From positions 1-32,072 of the forward strand of contig QXWX01000079.1 in assembly GCA_009911175.1 (NCBI GenBank): a stretch of 32,072 nt of DNA. Direction: 5' to 3'. Below, piece by piece: positions 16,369 to 25,358 of this stretch. A program made the translations under genes and the position numbers. A model generated the notes under the pieces. The model saw only the letters and a list, made by a program, of their open reading frames with translations, was not told where the DNA came from and did not search any database. Position 1 is the first letter of the stretch, and each line of letters starts with the position of its first letter. This DNA comes from Lachnospiraceae bacterium (lineage in GTDB: Bacteria; Bacillota_A; Clostridia; Lachnospirales; Lachnospiraceae).

Positions 16369-18267
16369 ATGAAAGTATCGGATTATGTGATCCAGTTCCT
16401 TGCAGATCTGGGGATCAGGCATATCTTCTATGTCAGCGGCGGAGGCGCTATGCATCTGAACGACTCCCTGGGCCGAAATGAACAGATAGAGGGCGTCTGC
16501 ATGCTTCATGAGCAAGGCGCGTCCATTGCAGCAGAGGCTTATGCCAGAATCAGCGAAAGCTATGGAGCCTGCCTTGTGACCTCCGGGCCGGGGGGAACAA
16601 ATGCGGTAACAGGCGTGGCAGGTGCCTACTATGACTCTACCCCGGTAATCTTCATCTCCGGACAGGTAAAACGGGACGACCTTGTCGTGGATCAGGGAAT
16701 CCGTCAGTTTGGGATACAGGAGACGGACATCGTGTCGATTGTAACATCCATCACCAAATATGCGGTGCAGGTCAATAAGCCTGAAGAGATCCGTTTTGAG
16801 ATGGAAAAAGCCGCCGTTATTGCCAAGGAAGGTCGCCCGGGACCGGTGTGGGTAGATATCCCACTGGATATCCAGGCTTCACAGATCGAACCGGACGAAT
16901 TAACCTCCTATTATATGCCGGACGGGACAAACGGATCTGGCTTGAATCAGGCTAAACCATCTATAGACACAGAATCCAAAAGTGCAAAGATGGATTGCTT
17001 TCACAGTTGCCAGAGCAATAACGCATTGTTCAGCACAAGCGAGAACAGGTGGGCATGCACGGAGGAACAGATTGCCCGGGTCTTTGACCTGCTTCATAAA
17101 GCGCGGCGGCCACTCCTACTTCTTGGGAACGGTATCCGTTTAGCCGGCGCTGCCGAAGAGGCGAGGGAATTTTATGAAACACTGGGCGTTCCGGTCGTGA
17201 CTTCCTGGAACGGGGTTGACCTGATCGAAGATGCGCACCCCTTGTTTTATGGACGCCCCGGCTCTGTGGGACATCGGCACGCAAACTTTATCCAGCAGAA
17301 CGCAGACCTTGTCCTGACGATCGGGAGCCGCCTGAACCTTCTTTCTACAGGGTACAATTATGCCGATTTCCTTGGAAATGCGAAGCATGTGATGGTGGAT
17401 ATTGATGAGAAAGAAATGTATAAAAAAAGTGTGCATCCCGATCTTCGGCTCCCCTGCGATGCAAAATATTTCCTTACGAAAATGCTGGAGCACAGGGAAG
17501 CTCTTTATACATCGCAGGACGAGCGTTGGATTTCTTACTGCGATGACATGAAGAAGCGTTATCCTGTGTTTATCCCGGAGGCGGAACCCAGAGAAGGTTA
17601 TGTCAGCACCTATCGATTGGTGGATGAGATCAGCCGTCAGATGACAGAGCAGGATATCTATCAGTTCACAAGTTCCGGTACATCTGTGGATATCGCAATG
17701 AAGGTATTCAAGATCAAGCATGGACAGCGCGCGTTCCTGACAAAGGGGCTGGCGGCAATGGGATTTGACGTGCCGGCATGTGTCGGGAGCTGCATCGCCT
17801 CCGGCGGGAAACGGACCGTCTGTGTGACCGGGGATGGAAGTGTGATGATGAACATCCAGGAATTGGAGGCCATAAAGCGAAGGAACCTTCCGGTGAAGCT
17901 TTTTATCTCGGATAATGATGGGTACAGTATGATCTATGGTTCCCAGAACGGGAATTTTCAGGGACGGTTGACGGGATGCACCAGGGAATCCGGGCTGACA
18001 CTTCCGGATATCGAAAAGGTAGCCGGGGCGTTTGGGATTAAAACCCTGCGGCTGGATTGTGAGGCGGAGCTGACGGAAAAGGTTAAAGAAGCTTTAGAAT
18101 ATGATGGTCCAACTGTATGCATAGTCAGGGCAGATATTGAGCAGAAGATCGTACCCCGGCAGGCGAATTATATGAAAGAGGACGGGCAGATGGCTTCCAG
18201 ACCGTTGGATGATATGACGCCGCTTCTTGAACGTAAGGAACTGGAAGACAGCCGATGGAAGGCATGA
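16369..18267 (+). CDS. Thiamine-diphosphate enzyme of the acetolactate synthase family, YerE-like
   Basis: This 632-aa protein has the three domains of acetolactate synthase. The N-terminal PYR domain carries the catalytic Glu48 (LHEQGA) and GPGGTNAVTGVAGAYYDS. The middle domain has an LLLGNGIRLAG segment. The C-terminal PP domain has the ThDP-Mg motif GDGSVMMN near residue 489 ending at SDNDGY. In nucleotide-sugar clusters such homologues (YerE of Yersinia) transfer a two-carbon unit from pyruvate to C4 of a 3,6-dideoxy-4-keto sugar, making a branched sugar. The E1 gene upstream and the SDR downstream give the same context. A polar linker of about 50 residues (near 190-235), with no family motif, separates the PYR and middle domains. 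True acetolactate synthase for valine synthesis is unlikely because no ilv genes are nearby. Confidence 0.75.
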   Translation: MKVSDYVIQFLADLGIRHIFYVSGGGAMHLNDSLGRNEQIEGVCMLHEQGASIAAEAYARISESYGACLVTSGPGGTNAVTGVAGAYYDSTPVIFISGQVKRDDLVVDQGIRQFGIQETDIVSIVTSITKYAVQVNKPEEIRFEMEKAAVIAKEGRPGPVWVDIPLDIQASQIEPDELTSYYMPDGTNGSGLNQAKPSIDTESKSAKMDCFHSCQSNNALFSTSENRWACTEEQIARVFDLLHKARRPLLLLGNGIRLAGAAEEAREFYETLGVPVVTSWNGVDLIEDAHPLFYGRPGSVGHRHANFIQQNADLVLTIGSRLNLLSTGYNYADFLGNAKHVMVDIDEKEMYKKSVHPDLRLPCDAKYFLTKMLEHREALYTSQDERWISYCDDMKKRYPVFIPEAEPREGYVSTYRLVDEISRQMTEQDIYQFTSSGTSVDIAMKVFKIKHGQRAFLTKGLAAMGFDVPACVGSCIASGGKRTVCVTGDGSVMMNIQELEAIKRRNLPVKLFISDNDGYSMIYGSQNGNFQGRLTGCTRESGLTLPDIEKVAGAFGIKTLRLDCEAELTEKVKEALEYDGPTVCIVRADIEQKIVPRQANYMKEDGQMASRPLDDMTPLLERKELEDSRWKA

Positions 18268-18357
18268 ACTCTGATATGCGATTATTATATCCAAGGCTGT
18301 TTGGATGTAAATTCCATCGGCGCACTGTATACATCCGTGAAATGAGGAGTTAGAACG

Positions 18358-19257
18358 ATGAAGATTGCAGTAACCGGGGCAACCGGATTTCTCGGGAGAG
18401 CATTATGCCGGGAGCTTACAGAAAATGGGCATGAGGTGACGGCTATTATCCGGCCTGAATCCGCAGAAAAAGCAAAAGATCTCGAAGCAGAGCATTTGAC
18501 AGCACTTCCTTTGGAAAATTTGGAACGTCTCACGGGAAACTATCATGTATTCTTTCACCTGGCATGGAATGGTTCCGCCGGAGAAGATAGAAATGATTAT
18601 TATGTTCAGCTTAAAAATCTAACCTATATGGAAAAGGCATTGCACGCAGCAAAAAACTGCGGCTGCTATAAACTGATTGGAGCCGGAAGCCAGGCAGAGT
18701 ATGGAGTCATTCACGGGAAAGCGCAGGAAGCCGAAACGGTTCCAGCACCTTTCATGATGTACGGGGCAACAAAACTTGCATGTCTGCATATGGGACGCAT
18801 CCTAGCGGAACAACTGGGAATCACTTTTGTATGGCCCCGAATTTACAGTGTGTATGGTCCGCGTGAAAAGGATACGACCCTGCTTGGATATGTCGCCCGG
18901 GTATTGCGGGAAGGAGAGGTTCCAGAGTTAAGCTCCTGTGAAAATATGTGGGATTTTATGTATATCACGGATTTCACAAAGGCTATGCGTATACTGGCTG
19001 AAAATCCGGATACAGAGGGCATCTATCACATAGCAAGCGGTAAGCCTGACAAATTGAAATATTTTGTCGAGCAATTAAGGAATGCTATAAAGCCAGGAGC
19101 CGAACTGGGATTTGGAATAAAACAGACTGCTCCTAACCGTACGTTCTGGCTGGAACCGGACGTATCACAGCTAGAGGCATTGGGGTTTCGATGTACGACA
19201 GCATTTGAAAAAGGGATATGCAATTCCTTTTTAAACACTGCAGGCAGTGAGATATAG
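18358..19257 (+). CDS. NAD(P)-dependent SDR, possible YerF-like reductase or epimerase
   Basis: This 299-aa extended SDR has GATGFLG at residues 7-13, the catalytic pair Tyr135 and Lys139 in YGATKLA, and a sugar-domain motif RIYSVYGPREKD. It follows the thiamine-diphosphate enzyme, as YerF follows YerE in the yersiniose pathway, where it reduces the new side-chain ketone; that role is inferred from order only. Reduction or epimerisation at C4 are alternatives. GAGGAG at about 18343-18348 precedes the start. It is the last gene of the apparent sugar-building block before the radical SAM and transferase genes. Confidence 0.7.
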   Translation: MKIAVTGATGFLGRALCRELTENGHEVTAIIRPESAEKAKDLEAEHLTALPLENLERLTGNYHVFFHLAWNGSAGEDRNDYYVQLKNLTYMEKALHAAKNCGCYKLIGAGSQAEYGVIHGKAQEAETVPAPFMMYGATKLACLHMGRILAEQLGITFVWPRIYSVYGPREKDTTLLGYVARVLREGEVPELSSCENMWDFMYITDFTKAMRILAENPDTEGIYHIASGKPDKLKYFVEQLRNAIKPGAELGFGIKQTAPNRTFWLEPDVSQLEALGFRCTTAFEKGICNSFLNTAGSEI

Positions 19258-19299
19258 AACCCTAATGAAATAAAATATAAATATGAAAAGGAAAAAACT

Positions 19300-20601
19300 A
19301 TGTTTGACGTGAATCAATATTATAAGCAGGCACATTCAGGCGAGCGTGTTGATAACACGGAATTGCTGAATTATATTAAAAGCTTCTCTCAGATAGTCTT
19401 ATGGGGAGGGAGTTTTTTAGGCAATGCTGTTGGCAAATATTTATTGGAAAACGGCGTAAGTATACTAAGTTATTGGGATTTGCGGTCCGATTCTGTTCCG
19501 AACGTAAATGGCATCCAATGTGTACAGCCTTTTACTACTGACCATAAAGACAATACCCTGGTTATATTCTGTATAGGAAACAATGTGATTAGAGGACTAC
19601 TTTTAGATGAGCTGCGTGACAAGGGATATAAAAATGTAATACGTGGAGATTACCTTTATATGGGTACGATCTGTCCGTTTGATAAAACAACTGATATCAA
19701 ATCCAGTCAATGCCAAGGCAGTATGTGCTGCAGGTCTATCTTTTGCCAGCGTCTTAGCAATATTGTAAAAAGCAGAAGTCAAAGCAAGTCGCCTTTACAT
19801 ATGTTCAGTATTACATTGATCGTTAATCAAAGATGTAGTTTAAAGTGTAAATGCTGTACTTCTTATATGAATGAATATCCGCTTAAAGAGAGAAAAGATT
19901 TTCCTTTAGATCGGATTTGTGATGACATAGATAAATTTTTTGATGCAATGGACAGTGTAGGAACTGTAACGGTAATGGGAGGCGAACCATTTATGCATCC
20001 GGATTTGTCCAAAATTATCCAGAAACTGCTTTCTAAACATAATTTTGGGTTGGTTTCTATCGCTACGTCAGGAACTTATCCCATTAAGCCAGAACAGTTA
20101 GAAGGGCTCAATGATAAGAGGATCAATGTTAGCTTTTCAAACTATGAACATGCCCTCAAAGAGAAACAAAAAGAAATGATGTATCGAAATATTGAAATGG
20201 TCAAAAATGCTGGGATTTCATATACTGTTGGAGTTACGATACCTGAATGGTCCGTTCCTTCAACTTTATATGATTTACATGATACAGAGGAACAGATGAT
20301 TGCGAAAAAGGCCGGTTGTGTCCAGCCGCCCAGATGTATGCAGGTCAAAAACGGAAAGCTCCATCCCTGCGATTTTGCAACGGCACTTTATAGCTTAAAT
20401 CTGGGAAGATATGAAATGGATTATGTAGATATAGAACATTCTGTATCAAGCGAAGAATTAAAAAAAGCAATCAAAGCCTTTATTGAACAGCCCTATTATC
20501 GGACATGCGGACATTGTGCCGGAATGCAGGGGCTCACTTCAAAAGCAGCAGAACAGGGATATATGGATTTTAAAAAGCCCATATCAGAAAAAATGGTGTG
20601 A
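19300..20601 (+). CDS. Radical SAM protein with N-terminal Rossmann-like module
   Basis: This 433-aa protein has three parts. Residues 1-120 look like a PglD/epimerase-type Rossmann module (VLWGGSFLGNAVGKYLL, then an acidic strand end and an FCIGNN turn). Residues 138-149 hold four extra cysteines (C-x4-CC-x4-C). The radical SAM core begins with Cys179, Cys183 and Cys186 in CSLKCKCC, followed by MGGEPFMHPD. The C-terminus has two more cysteine groups (CMQVKNGKLHPCDF and CGHCAG), as in SPASM/Twitch auxiliary-cluster domains. It would cleave S-adenosylmethionine to start radical chemistry, perhaps on a sugar. The substrate is unknown. AAGGA at 19288-19292 fixes the start. This gene is visibly richer in A and T than the sugar genes upstream. 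Confidence 0.75.
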   Translation: MFDVNQYYKQAHSGERVDNTELLNYIKSFSQIVLWGGSFLGNAVGKYLLENGVSILSYWDLRSDSVPNVNGIQCVQPFTTDHKDNTLVIFCIGNNVIRGLLLDELRDKGYKNVIRGDYLYMGTICPFDKTTDIKSSQCQGSMCCRSIFCQRLSNIVKSRSQSKSPLHMFSITLIVNQRCSLKCKCCTSYMNEYPLKERKDFPLDRICDDIDKFFDAMDSVGTVTVMGGEPFMHPDLSKIIQKLLSKHNFGLVSIATSGTYPIKPEQLEGLNDKRINVSFSNYEHALKEKQKEMMYRNIEMVKNAGISYTVGVTIPEWSVPSTLYDLHDTEEQMIAKKAGCVQPPRCMQVKNGKLHPCDFATALYSLNLGRYEMDYVDIEHSVSSEELKKAIKAFIEQPYYRTCGHCAGMQGLTSKAAEQGYMDFKKPISEKMV

Positions 20602-20636
20602 CATGTCATATTTCAAACATAGGCGAGGGAAGTGAA

Positions 20637-22946
20637 ATGACAGAACAGGATTATTTTACAGAGATGCAGCAATTACAAGGAGCCGTAAATGACAAAGCTG
20701 CTGCACAGCGTCTGGAAAAGCTGTATGAAATAAAGCCGGTAAGATTAAAATGGTATATCGAAAAAGCCCGCTATGTGTGGAAAGTAAAAGGCTCTGTCCA
20801 AGAAGCTTTTGGTATTTTAGCTGATAAAGGCTGGCATCTTTTTCCCTACCCCGGTATTCATGAATTGACAAGGCTCTATATGGATTTGGTCGGCAGCTAT
20901 CAGGACACCCATGATATGCAGCGGCATAAGCTCCTCTATCTAGGAATATGCGAAAGTACCGCAAAGGAAGACGAGGATTGGCTTATAGAGATAAAAGGAA
21001 ACTTTTGCCGCGCGAAATCCGCCTTTTTAGAAAAACCAGAAGCAGAAAACGCCGCCCTGGATTTACTTGAATTTTACTTCCTGTTCCATAATAATGTGAT
21101 GTTTTTCCTACTTACGGCTTATATGCGCGAAATAAATGCGTCGTTTACAGCCGGCAGGGAATGGTTTCTACAGTTTGCAAACAGCGATTTTCTTTCAGAA
21201 AATCTGTCAGCAGGATGCAGAGTCCCGTTTATTATTGCCGAGGATGAAAATTCAGACGGCCTTGATGAGGAAATTGCCTGTTTTATTTTAAGACAGCTTC
21301 AAAAAGAGGTATATCATATTAAGCCTCCCATTGTCTGTGACGTGGACCATGAGGTAGATTTGAAGGATACCGCAGCAATCAGTCTAGATTCCATGACCGC
21401 GGCGGAGAAGCTGTATACAATTTATCCAGCAGAAATCGTATGTGGCGGAGAAGCTCGGGGGGATAACAGAGATCATATCCTGAATGGCTTAATCCGCAAT
21501 GAGCTGAAAGGCCGGTTTGCCGTTGTGCTGACAAGCGGAATTTTAATGGATAATCTATGCTGCCAGCCACTATTAAAAAAGAACCTGGAACGCCTTTATA
21601 ACTTTGTCTCTCCTGCCTTGGAAAGCCAGATGGTTTTTGGCTGGGCAGGAGATTATCTAGCCTATATCAGCCAGATTCACGATACAGATGCTGCAGCACT
21701 GCTAAACGCCCCCGCAGAGGTTGCTTATTCCATCATCGTACCGGCAAGAAACTCATCTTCTACCCTGCGTTACACGCTTATGACCTGTCTGAATCAGCGG
21801 TATACGGGAGATTATGAAATTGTCCTGAGTGATAATTCCACCCCTGGCAATACGGAAATATACCGGTTGTATAAGGAACTGGATGACCACAGGATTAAGT
21901 ATTACAGAACTCCACGAGAATATAACCTTTCACGCAGCTTCGAATTTGCATTCCTCCATGCGAAGGGAGAATTTCTTCTGTCACTGGGTTCCGATGACGC
22001 ACTGCTGCCCTGGGCTTTAGAAACGCTGGATGTTATCAGGAAAAGCTATCCCAATGAAAACATCATCCAATGGGAACGCGGCTTTTATGCATGGCCCGGT
22101 TTTAATGGCGGACAACAGAATGAATTTATCATTCCCAAAAAATATCAGAAAGGTGAATATCTTCCAAGATATGTTGAACAGCAAAACTATTTTGCTTCCA
22201 TATTCAGTGACAGCAATACAATGTACGCATTACCAAACCTGTACCTGAATTCCGGTTGTAAAAAAGTCTATCTAAAAACCATCTTGGCAAAAACAGGACG
22301 GCTTTTTGACGGTATTTGTCAGGACATTTATATGGGAGTAGTAAATGTAGCAATCAACAAACGTTTATTGAAGCTCAGCTATCCCTTAGCCATTGCCGGC
22401 ATGTCAGATGCCTCCATCGGAGCAAAAGCGAATATGGCATATACCTTAAACGAAGAGGAAACGGAGTTCCTGAACGAGCTGAAAAGAACCGCGAACCTGG
22501 GAGGTTACTGTGCTTCACCATACGAACGTCTGATGCCGGAGGTGACAACAGATAAAAGCTCTTTGTATAATAGTATCCTCCGCATGATTGCCAGAGGCAT
22601 AATTGCAGAAACGGATCTGGAGTATTTCGATTTCCGTAAATGGTTTTTGGACGTGTACAGCCAGATGGATATACGCGATCCATTATTTGATAAAAAGGTT
22701 CATTATTTCCGTTACACTGCTTCATTGCATGGCTCTGTTTTCTTAAAGTGGTTTGACGAGAATATATATGATAACGCATGTACCCCCCGCCTGCTTGATA
22801 AAAAAAAGGTTGCAAGGCTGCGTGTAAAGAAAACATATGCAGAGAGAGAAAACCAATATGGAGGGCGAACCATTGACGCATCCAGGTATAACGTACGGAA
22901 TATATATGATGCGGCAAAGCTGTTTGAAAAATTAACAATGCTTTAG
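20637..22946 (+). CDS. Large glycosyltransferase with internal family 2 domain
   Basis: This 769-aa protein has an N-terminal part of about 360 residues that I do not recognise, helical at first (LEKLYEIKPVRLKWYIEKA). A family 2 GT-A domain follows: VAYSIIVPARNSSSTLRYTL near residue 362 and the metal-binding GSDDALLP near residue 448. The last 200 residues are also unassigned. The start is set at 20637 because GAGGGA precedes it; a GTG at 20598 overlapping the upstream stop lacks a ribosome binding site. The protein probably adds one sugar of the glycan or links it to its acceptor. An A8 run at 22800-22807 lies in the coding sequence. Confidence 0.65.
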   Translation: MTEQDYFTEMQQLQGAVNDKAAAQRLEKLYEIKPVRLKWYIEKARYVWKVKGSVQEAFGILADKGWHLFPYPGIHELTRLYMDLVGSYQDTHDMQRHKLLYLGICESTAKEDEDWLIEIKGNFCRAKSAFLEKPEAENAALDLLEFYFLFHNNVMFFLLTAYMREINASFTAGREWFLQFANSDFLSENLSAGCRVPFIIAEDENSDGLDEEIACFILRQLQKEVYHIKPPIVCDVDHEVDLKDTAAISLDSMTAAEKLYTIYPAEIVCGGEARGDNRDHILNGLIRNELKGRFAVVLTSGILMDNLCCQPLLKKNLERLYNFVSPALESQMVFGWAGDYLAYISQIHDTDAAALLNAPAEVAYSIIVPARNSSSTLRYTLMTCLNQRYTGDYEIVLSDNSTPGNTEIYRLYKELDDHRIKYYRTPREYNLSRSFEFAFLHAKGEFLLSLGSDDALLPWALETLDVIRKSYPNENIIQWERGFYAWPGFNGGQQNEFIIPKKYQKGEYLPRYVEQQNYFASIFSDSNTMYALPNLYLNSGCKKVYLKTILAKTGRLFDGICQDIYMGVVNVAINKRLLKLSYPLAIAGMSDASIGAKANMAYTLNEEETEFLNELKRTANLGGYCASPYERLMPEVTTDKSSLYNSILRMIARGIIAETDLEYFDFRKWFLDVYSQMDIRDPLFDKKVHYFRYTASLHGSVFLKWFDENIYDNACTPRLLDKKKVARLRVKKTYAERENQYGGRTIDASRYNVRNIYDAAKLFEKLTML

Positions 22947-22964
22947 ATAACCAGGAGGATAGAA

Positions 22965-24023
22965 ATGAAAAAAGAACTCCCATTAGTAAGTATAATTGTA
23001 CCTAATTATAATTATGCGCATTATTTGGAAACATGTTTGGGAAGTATACTGAATCAGACATATGAACATATTGAAGTGATCTTCAGAGATAACGCGTCTG
23101 CGGATGATTCCTATGAAATTGCATTGAAGTATCAAAAAAAGATGCGTGAAAAAAATATTTATATGAGCTGCGGACTGAACAGAAGGAATCTAGGCAGCGC
23201 AAAAAACACAGGCTTGTGTTATTTAGAAACAGAAGGTGATTATGTTATTTATTTATCTTCGGATGACGCCATGGAACCAACGTATATTGAAAAATGCGTC
23301 CATATTATGGAAAAATTTACAAATATCGGGATGGTAATGGTTCATAGAAAAGCAATGGACGAGCATGGAGAGATCACAGAGGAAGCGCCTTTTTATAACA
23401 AAAACTGCATTATTCCAAAAGAGTCACAGGCAGCGGTTTTTATGATGGCGGGCATTGCTGTTCCGTCTCAGGTCTTAATGAGAAAAAGTACATTGGAAAA
23501 GGTCGGCGCAGCAAAACCGATGAATCTGCAGGTAGCAAATGACTGGCTGGATAACTTTATGCTGTCTATGTTTGCAGATGTTGCTTATATTAAAGAACCT
23601 CTTTGCCTATACAGGACTCATTCAGGAAATGAGACTACAGGTTCTGAGCGTAATCTGGTCGGAATATTTGAGCACTATCTGCTGGTCAACGCGTTTGTCT
23701 GGATATCAGAAAGCTATCAAATGAAAAAGCCGGCTGCCAGATACCTGGAAAGCGTAAAAAAACTGGCGGGTATGTGTCTGCGATACGCGATAAAAATGTT
23801 TCAAAATCATGAAAATGAAATTGCGGAGAAATATTTGCTTTTAGCGCCGGTATTTGATAAGCAGATTCTTTCAGATGATATCTATACCGCTCTCAGAAAA
23901 TGCATTACTTATAAAGGCGAAGAATTAGAGAATGAATTAGAAAAAATATGCAGCAAATATCATACAAAAAGAACTGTTTCGTATGATCCGCCGGAGGATT
24001 CCATTGAGATTCATTTAGTGTAG
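22965..24023 (+). CDS. Family 2 glycosyltransferase
   Basis: This 352-aa protein is a typical GT-A family 2 transferase. The first strand is VSIIVPNYNYAHYLETCLGSILNQTY, followed by FRDNASADDSY, and the metal-binding motif is LSSDDAMEP near residue 90. A late NDWLDNFML segment supplies the usual catalytic Asp region. The last 100 residues are helical. Donor and acceptor are unknown. AGGAGG at 22953-22958 fixes the start, and the gene lies 18 bases after the previous transferase and 14 before the FkbM gene, so all three should be cotranscribed. Confidence 0.85.
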   Translation: MKKELPLVSIIVPNYNYAHYLETCLGSILNQTYEHIEVIFRDNASADDSYEIALKYQKKMREKNIYMSCGLNRRNLGSAKNTGLCYLETEGDYVIYLSSDDAMEPTYIEKCVHIMEKFTNIGMVMVHRKAMDEHGEITEEAPFYNKNCIIPKESQAAVFMMAGIAVPSQVLMRKSTLEKVGAAKPMNLQVANDWLDNFMLSMFADVAYIKEPLCLYRTHSGNETTGSERNLVGIFEHYLLVNAFVWISESYQMKKPAARYLESVKKLAGMCLRYAIKMFQNHENEIAEKYLLLAPVFDKQILSDDIYTALRKCITYKGEELENELEKICSKYHTKRTVSYDPPEDSIEIHLV

Positions 24024-24132
24024 AGAGGAAACAAGTAATGAAAAGTTTTGAAGAATTGTATAAAAAAATTGAACAGGAAGCCTTGAAAAACAGACCGCGG
24101 AATCTGGCTGCCGATTTTTGCAAAAATAGGGA

Positions 24133-24141
24133 GGGGGGGGG
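24133..24141 (+). repeat. Homopolymeric G9 tract in the FkbM gene
   Basis: Nine consecutive G bases encode the end of Glu32 and Gly33-Gly35. Such tracts slip during replication and can switch a gene on and off. The present length is in frame with the downstream part up to the insertion. Confidence 0.8.
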
Positions 24142-24721
24142 TAAACACCCGTTGATATTGTATGGAGCTGGCGGAAACTGTGAGTTTGCGATGTTTACCT
24201 GTCTATGGTACGGCATTGAGGTAACTGGTGTATGTGACAGTGTAGTGACCGGAACATACAGATATAAAAATCAAATATATGAAATTATATCCCCGGATGA
24301 ATTATTTAAAAACTACAGCAATGCCTTTGTGTTGATCACTTCATGGCAATTTGAGCAGGAGATCCGCGATTTCCTCCGTACCTCCGGATTTCCGGACACG
24401 CAGATATACTTTTTACGTAATCCCAATACGCTGACACCGAAGATTTTCAGAGAAAACTATCTGGCCGGCTACCAGCGGGCATATAAATTATTTACAGATG
24501 TCCGGTCCAGGCAGCGCATATTGGACAAGGTTCGGTTCCTGCTGCTGGGTGAGCCCTGTACTCCGGATTCAGTATACACAGAAGGTGGATATTTCGCATT
24601 TCCTGATATAGCGCTGAGAGAAAATGAGGTTTATGTAGACGGAGGCGCTTATATCGGGGATACTGCGGAAGAATTTATAATTAGTATGAAGGAAAAAGGA
24701 AAGGACTACAGACATATTTAT

Positions 24722-24853
24722 TTATTCCCTTCGGGTCTAATACCCCGTAGCTTGCTGCGTAACGAAGGGCGAAGCTGGGGCTAATACCCCGCTCCTGCAA
24801 GAATTGCAGGAGGCAAATGTCCAGTGGACATTTGAGTGCTTGCACCGGGGAAG
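24722..24853 (+). mobile_element. 132-bp hairpin-rich non-autonomous element in the FkbM gene
   Basis: It is flanked by the direct repeat TTTAT (24717-24721 and 24854-24858). It has no coding capacity of its own and consists of stems: CCCTTCG/CGAAGGG (24727-24733 with 24763-24769), CTCCTGCAA/TTGCAGGAG (24792-24800 with 24804-24812), a 10-bp stem 24814-24823 with 24825-24834, and GTGC/GCAC (24836-24845). The ends are roughly inverted (TTCCC at the left, GGGGAAG at the right). The phrase CTAATACCCCG occurs twice inside. I take it as a MITE- or REP-like element. Confidence 0.7.
24808..24819 (+). promoter_or_regulatory. Ribosome binding site and ATG inside the insertion
   Basis: AGGAGG (24808-24813) lies three bases before ATG 24817, and this frame stays open through the element's end into the distal FkbM fragment to 25332. 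The spacing is short, and the site is inside a hairpin, so its use is uncertain. Confidence 0.35.
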
Positions 24854-25358
24854 TTTATTCGTTTGAGCCAGATCCATCCAACTATAAGAGAGCCGTCCAG
24901 AACCTTTCCGTCTATGAGCGGATTGACCTTATACCCTGCGGGATTTCCAGCCGAAAAACAGAACTGATGTTTGAAAGTTCCCGGGAGACGGAGGGATTGG
25001 GTTCACATATGATGCCAAATGATATATCCTCATATAATTCAGAGACTTTGACAATCCCGGCAACATCACTGGATCAGTTTTTTGCTGATAAGCCAAAGAG
25101 TTTATGGCCAACTATAATCAAAATAGATATTGAAGGCGGAGAAAAGGAAGCGTTGATTGGAGCGCAAAATATTATTAAAGCGCAAAAACCACAGTTGATC
25201 GTCTGTGCCTACCACAAGCCGGAAGATATCTATGAGCTTCCAGAAACCATTTTAAAAATACGTGACGACTACAGACTGTCACTATGGCAGATCGGACAGA
25301 GCTTTTGGGATTTGATCCTGTATGCAATTTAAATAATAAATTATGGAGGTTAAAAGCT

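Larger units (their letters stand above)
24038..25332 (+). pseudogene. FkbM-family methyltransferase split by a small insertion
   Basis: The intact protein would be 385 aa. It has an N-terminal Rossmann-like module (LILYGAGGNCEF, about residues 38-110) and an FkbM-type SAM-dependent methyltransferase domain, which usually O-methylates a sugar. Motif I is VDGGAYIGDT (residues 200-209) in the first part, and motif II is EPDPSNY in the second. A 132-bp element at 24722-24853 separates them and brings a stop at 24782-24784. Removing 24722-24858 (the element plus one 5-bp target copy) joins the codons into RHIYSFEPDP, exactly what the family predicts. The second part (24859-25332) is open and could be restarted from an ATG in the element. 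A G9 tract at 24133-24141 lies near the 5' end. Confidence 0.85.

Noticed and set aside
16369..18267. Acetolactate synthase for branched-chain amino acids
   Set aside because: No small subunit or other ilv gene nearby; the flanking genes fit sugar chemistry.
18303..18336. GGATGTA/TACATCC inverted repeat before the second SDR
   Set aside because: Only 7 bp with a 20-base loop and no T-run; not strong enough to call.
24722..24853. CRISPR array or small RNA gene in the hairpin-rich insertion
   Set aside because: No regularly spaced repeats, and the target duplication with restored frame explains the segment as an insertion.
24817..25332. Distal methyltransferase part as a separate native gene
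   Set aside because: It lacks SAM motif I, starts inside the insertion, and rejoins the upstream part exactly when the insertion is removed.
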